Part shown: positions 62,381 through 64,000 of the stretch, in pieces
How positions within the stretch are numbered: position 1 is the stretch's first letter
Layout of the letters: each line of letters opens with the position of its first letter
Assembly (NCBI GenBank): GCA_963677445.2
Contig: CAXXGF010000075.1
Location: 1-64,000 of the forward strand
Length of the DNA stretch: 64,000 bases
Direction of reading: 5' to 3'
Source: G963677445 sp963677445
GTDB lineage: Bacteria > Bacteroidota > Ignavibacteria > Ignavibacteriales > Melioribacteraceae
Notes under the pieces: model-generated
The model's database searches: none
The model's input: the letters and a program-made list of their open reading frames with translations, nothing else
Told to the model about the DNA's origin: nothing
Position numbers and translations under genes: made by a program

Positions 62381-63336
62381 CCTCCAAATACAAATTTGAT
62401 CTCTCTTTTATAATTGTAACCTATAACGGCGGTCATCTTCTCAGGGATTGTCTCAGAACACTATTCGAACATACCGCAGGCTTTTCCTATGAAGTAATTG
62501 TAATAGATAACGGAAGCAGACCGGGAACAATCAAACCTGTTGTAGATGAATTTGAGGGAGTGAAGTTCCTGCGAAACGAGGAAAACCTGGGTTTTTCGGA
62601 ATCGAATAACATTGCCTCAAAATCGGCGGAAGGAAAGTATCTCATACTCTGCAATGATGATGTGATCTTTATTGAAAATGTTGTGAAGAAACTTTTCGAT
62701 TTTGCCGAAGAACAGAAGGGGCGGCTGGTTATAGGTCCGAAAGTTTTGAACATGGATAAATCACTCCAGGTTTCAATAGGCAAATTTGATGATCTCCGAT
62801 ATATAATTACCACCAATTTTTTCCTGTACAAACTAATGCCCCGTTCGAAATTCCTGAATAAATATTACCTGAACTATCTCGATTTTAAGGAACCTGAGGA
62901 GGTTGATTTTGTAAAGGGCTGTTTTCTTCTGATAAAGGCTGAAGATTATGGAAGTCTGGGCGGTTTTGATGAACGATTCCGTTTTTATGGCGATGAAACC
63001 GATCTCTGTTACCGCTTTAAAGAAAGCGGAGGCAAAGTAATCTATTACCCTGAAGCTGAGGTGATTCATATTGGGGGAGCGGTGACCAAAGACCTTCCAT
63101 GGTTCAAGTATAAACATCAGACCCTGAGCAAGATAATGATGTATTTTAAACTTTTTTCACTGCCTGTTTTTCTGCTCGCTGTGCTTGTACATTATATCGG
63201 TTTGTTAATCCGTGTGCCGTTATATCTATCGGGAGGATTAGTCAGCTTCAATAAAACTCTGATTATGAAAGCCTGGTTTTACCTTAAACAATTTTTTGTT
63301 TTCCCGAAAAAACTTAGCGGCGGCAGGGGGGACTAA
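62377..63336 (+). CDS. GT2 rhamnosyltransferase-like glycosyltransferase
   Basis: 319 residues. GT-A core: SFIIVTYNGGHLLRDCLRTL, YEVIVIDNGSRPGTIKPVVD, VKFLRNEENLGFSESNNIAS, LILCNDDVIFIENVV (DxD equivalent), VDFVKGCFLLIKAEDYGSLG and GFDERFRFYGDETDLCYRFK (catalytic ED). A C-terminal membrane anchor (SLPVFLLAVLVHYIGLLIRV). Adds a sugar to the lipid-linked oligosaccharide at the inner face of the membrane. Confidence 0.9.
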   Translation: MTSKYKFDLSFIIVTYNGGHLLRDCLRTLFEHTAGFSYEVIVIDNGSRPGTIKPVVDEFEGVKFLRNEENLGFSESNNIASKSAEGKYLILCNDDVIFIENVVKKLFDFAEEQKGRLVIGPKVLNMDKSLQVSIGKFDDLRYIITTNFFLYKLMPRSKFLNKYYLNYLDFKEPEEVDFVKGCFLLIKAEDYGSLGGFDERFRFYGDETDLCYRFKESGGKVIYYPEAEVIHIGGAVTKDLPWFKYKHQTLSKIMMYFKLFSLPVFLLAVLVHYIGLLIRVPLYLSGGLVSFNKTLIMKAWFYLKQFFVFPKKLSGGRGD

Positions 63337-63343
63337 CTTTCTG

Positions 63344-64000
63344 ATGACAGGCAAGAAGATATTAATGTTGCTGCAATCTCCTTTCCCTCCCGATATAAGG
63401 CTGGAAAAAGAAATCAGGAGTCTTAACGCTGCAGGATATGAGGTGATCCTGTTATGCAATCAGTACAGGAAGGATGATAACAGGGAATTCCCGGGTTGCA
63501 GGATAATAAGAATAAAGGCGCTTTTCAGGAATGAGAAACTAAATAGGCTGTTTAATATTCCTCTTTTTTTTAATCCCCGTTTTTTTTTCGCGGTATTCAA
63601 TATCATCCTTAAGGAAAAACCACTCTTCATACATGCGCATGATTTGCCGATGGTCCCCCTCGGTCTTCTGATGAAATTTATTTTTGGCGTGCCGGTTATA
63701 TTCGATATGCATGAAAATTATCCTGAAGCGCTAAGGGTTTTTGATAAAAAAGGAATTCACAATTTTCTCCTGAAGAATCCCCAAGGGGCTGCCCGGCTGG
63801 AAAATTATTGCATCAAAAATTCGGATCATATTATTGTTGTGGTTGAGGAGAACAAAAAGAGACTTGCCGGGCGGGGAGTTCCTGAAGAAAAAGTGACCGT
63901 TATCTCAAATACGGTTGATCTGAATAATTTTAACAGGGAAGTTTCAGGGGCAGACAATGAAGAATTTGAAGAGAGGTTTGTGATATTATATACAGGCACA
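63344..64000 (+). CDS. GT4-family glycosyltransferase, 3' end cut by window edge
   Basis: 219 codons visible from the ATG at 63344. GT-B N-terminal domain: ILMLLQSPFPPDIRLEKEIR, AGYEVILLCNQYRK, PLFIHAHDLPMVPLGLLMKF, VPVIFDMHENYPEALRVF and DHIIVVVEENKKRLAGRGVP, VTVISNTVDLNNF, the usual turn into the second domain, ending in ERFVILYTGT at the edge. The donor and acceptor are unknown. Continues the polysaccharide cluster to the right. Confidence 0.88.
   Translation, partial: MTGKKILMLLQSPFPPDIRLEKEIRSLNAAGYEVILLCNQYRKDDNREFPGCRIIRIKALFRNEKLNRLFNIPLFFNPRFFFAVFNIILKEKPLFIHAHDLPMVPLGLLMKFIFGVPVIFDMHENYPEALRVFDKKGIHNFLLKNPQGAARLENYCIKNSDHIIVVVEENKKRLAGRGVPEEKVTVISNTVDLNNFNREVSGADNEEFEERFVILYTGT

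Noticed and set aside
1..64000. tRNA, rRNA or tmRNA genes
   Set aside because: None recognised on either strand by reading for conserved arms; a covariance-model scan would be needed to exclude them.

Overview
The window looks like a chromosomal segment of a Gram-negative bacterium of the FCB group (Bacteroidota/Ignavibacteriota/Calditrichota side). The main reason is the set of secreted proteins ending in type IX secretion (T9SS) type A sorting domains with the YPNPFNPST-type motif, together with many lipobox lipoproteins, a TonB-dependent receptor, moderate GC and frequent TTG starts. The phylum is inferred; there is no rRNA gene and I see no tRNA gene.

Layout. 1-4.2 kb (minus strand): HEAT-like protein, a broken membrane protein, two Ntn-type linear amide hydrolases (one frameshifted) and a yellow/MRJP-type lipoprotein. 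4.5-6.1 kb: an AT-rich two-gene islet, a membrane-anchored protein plus a fusion of a HigA-type HTH to a dCTP deaminase/dUTPase-fold domain. An inverted repeat overlaps its promoter. This is the best candidate here for an undescribed system. 6.3-8.7 kb: Kef-type transporter coupled to a SpoIIAA-like protein. 9.2-14 kb: lipoprotein, GH13 glucosidase-type lipoprotein, serine-type sulfatase. 14-14.6 kb: a broken REP-associated transposase carrying a REP palindrome. 15-22 kb: a cobalamin-riboswitch operon of four surface proteins (T9SS protein, TonB receptor, BtuG-like propeller lipoprotein, T9SS-sorted propeller). 22.6-31 kb: acetyltransferases, SMP-30 lactonase, SGNH protein, a QorB/HxlR divergent pair, amino acid racemase, methyltransferases and a methyltransferase/ATP-grasp fusion. 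31.7-33.9 kb: HAMP sensor-like protein coupled to TrkH. 34.9 kb: class II aldolase.

31-38.4 kb and 46.6-47.8 kb are rich in non-autonomous mobile repeats. One family has CAGAACTCCT ends. A complete copy (47048-47576) is flanked by a 5-bp target duplication, and another copy is split by a 1.9-kb group II intron, so the empty site can be read from the intact copy. An ISL3-like MITE with an 8-bp duplication lies at 34158-34675.

38.6-46.6 kb: M50 protease, two unknown envelope proteins, then about 3 kb of genes (outer membrane protein, HicB, SRPBCC protein, metallophosphoesterase) each broken by apparent single-base deletions, then a GT2 glycosyltransferase. 47.8-55 kb: LysE exporter, four-helix protein remnant, thymidylate kinase, two tandem T9SS proteins, POT-type transporter. 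55.2-64 kb: start of a surface-polysaccharide cluster (dTDP-glucose dehydratase, SLBB export protein, glucose-1-phosphate cytidylyltransferase, epimerases, glycosyltransferases) running off the right edge.

Work was by eye only: family calls rest on recognised motifs, and no similarity search, alignment or GC calculation was run.
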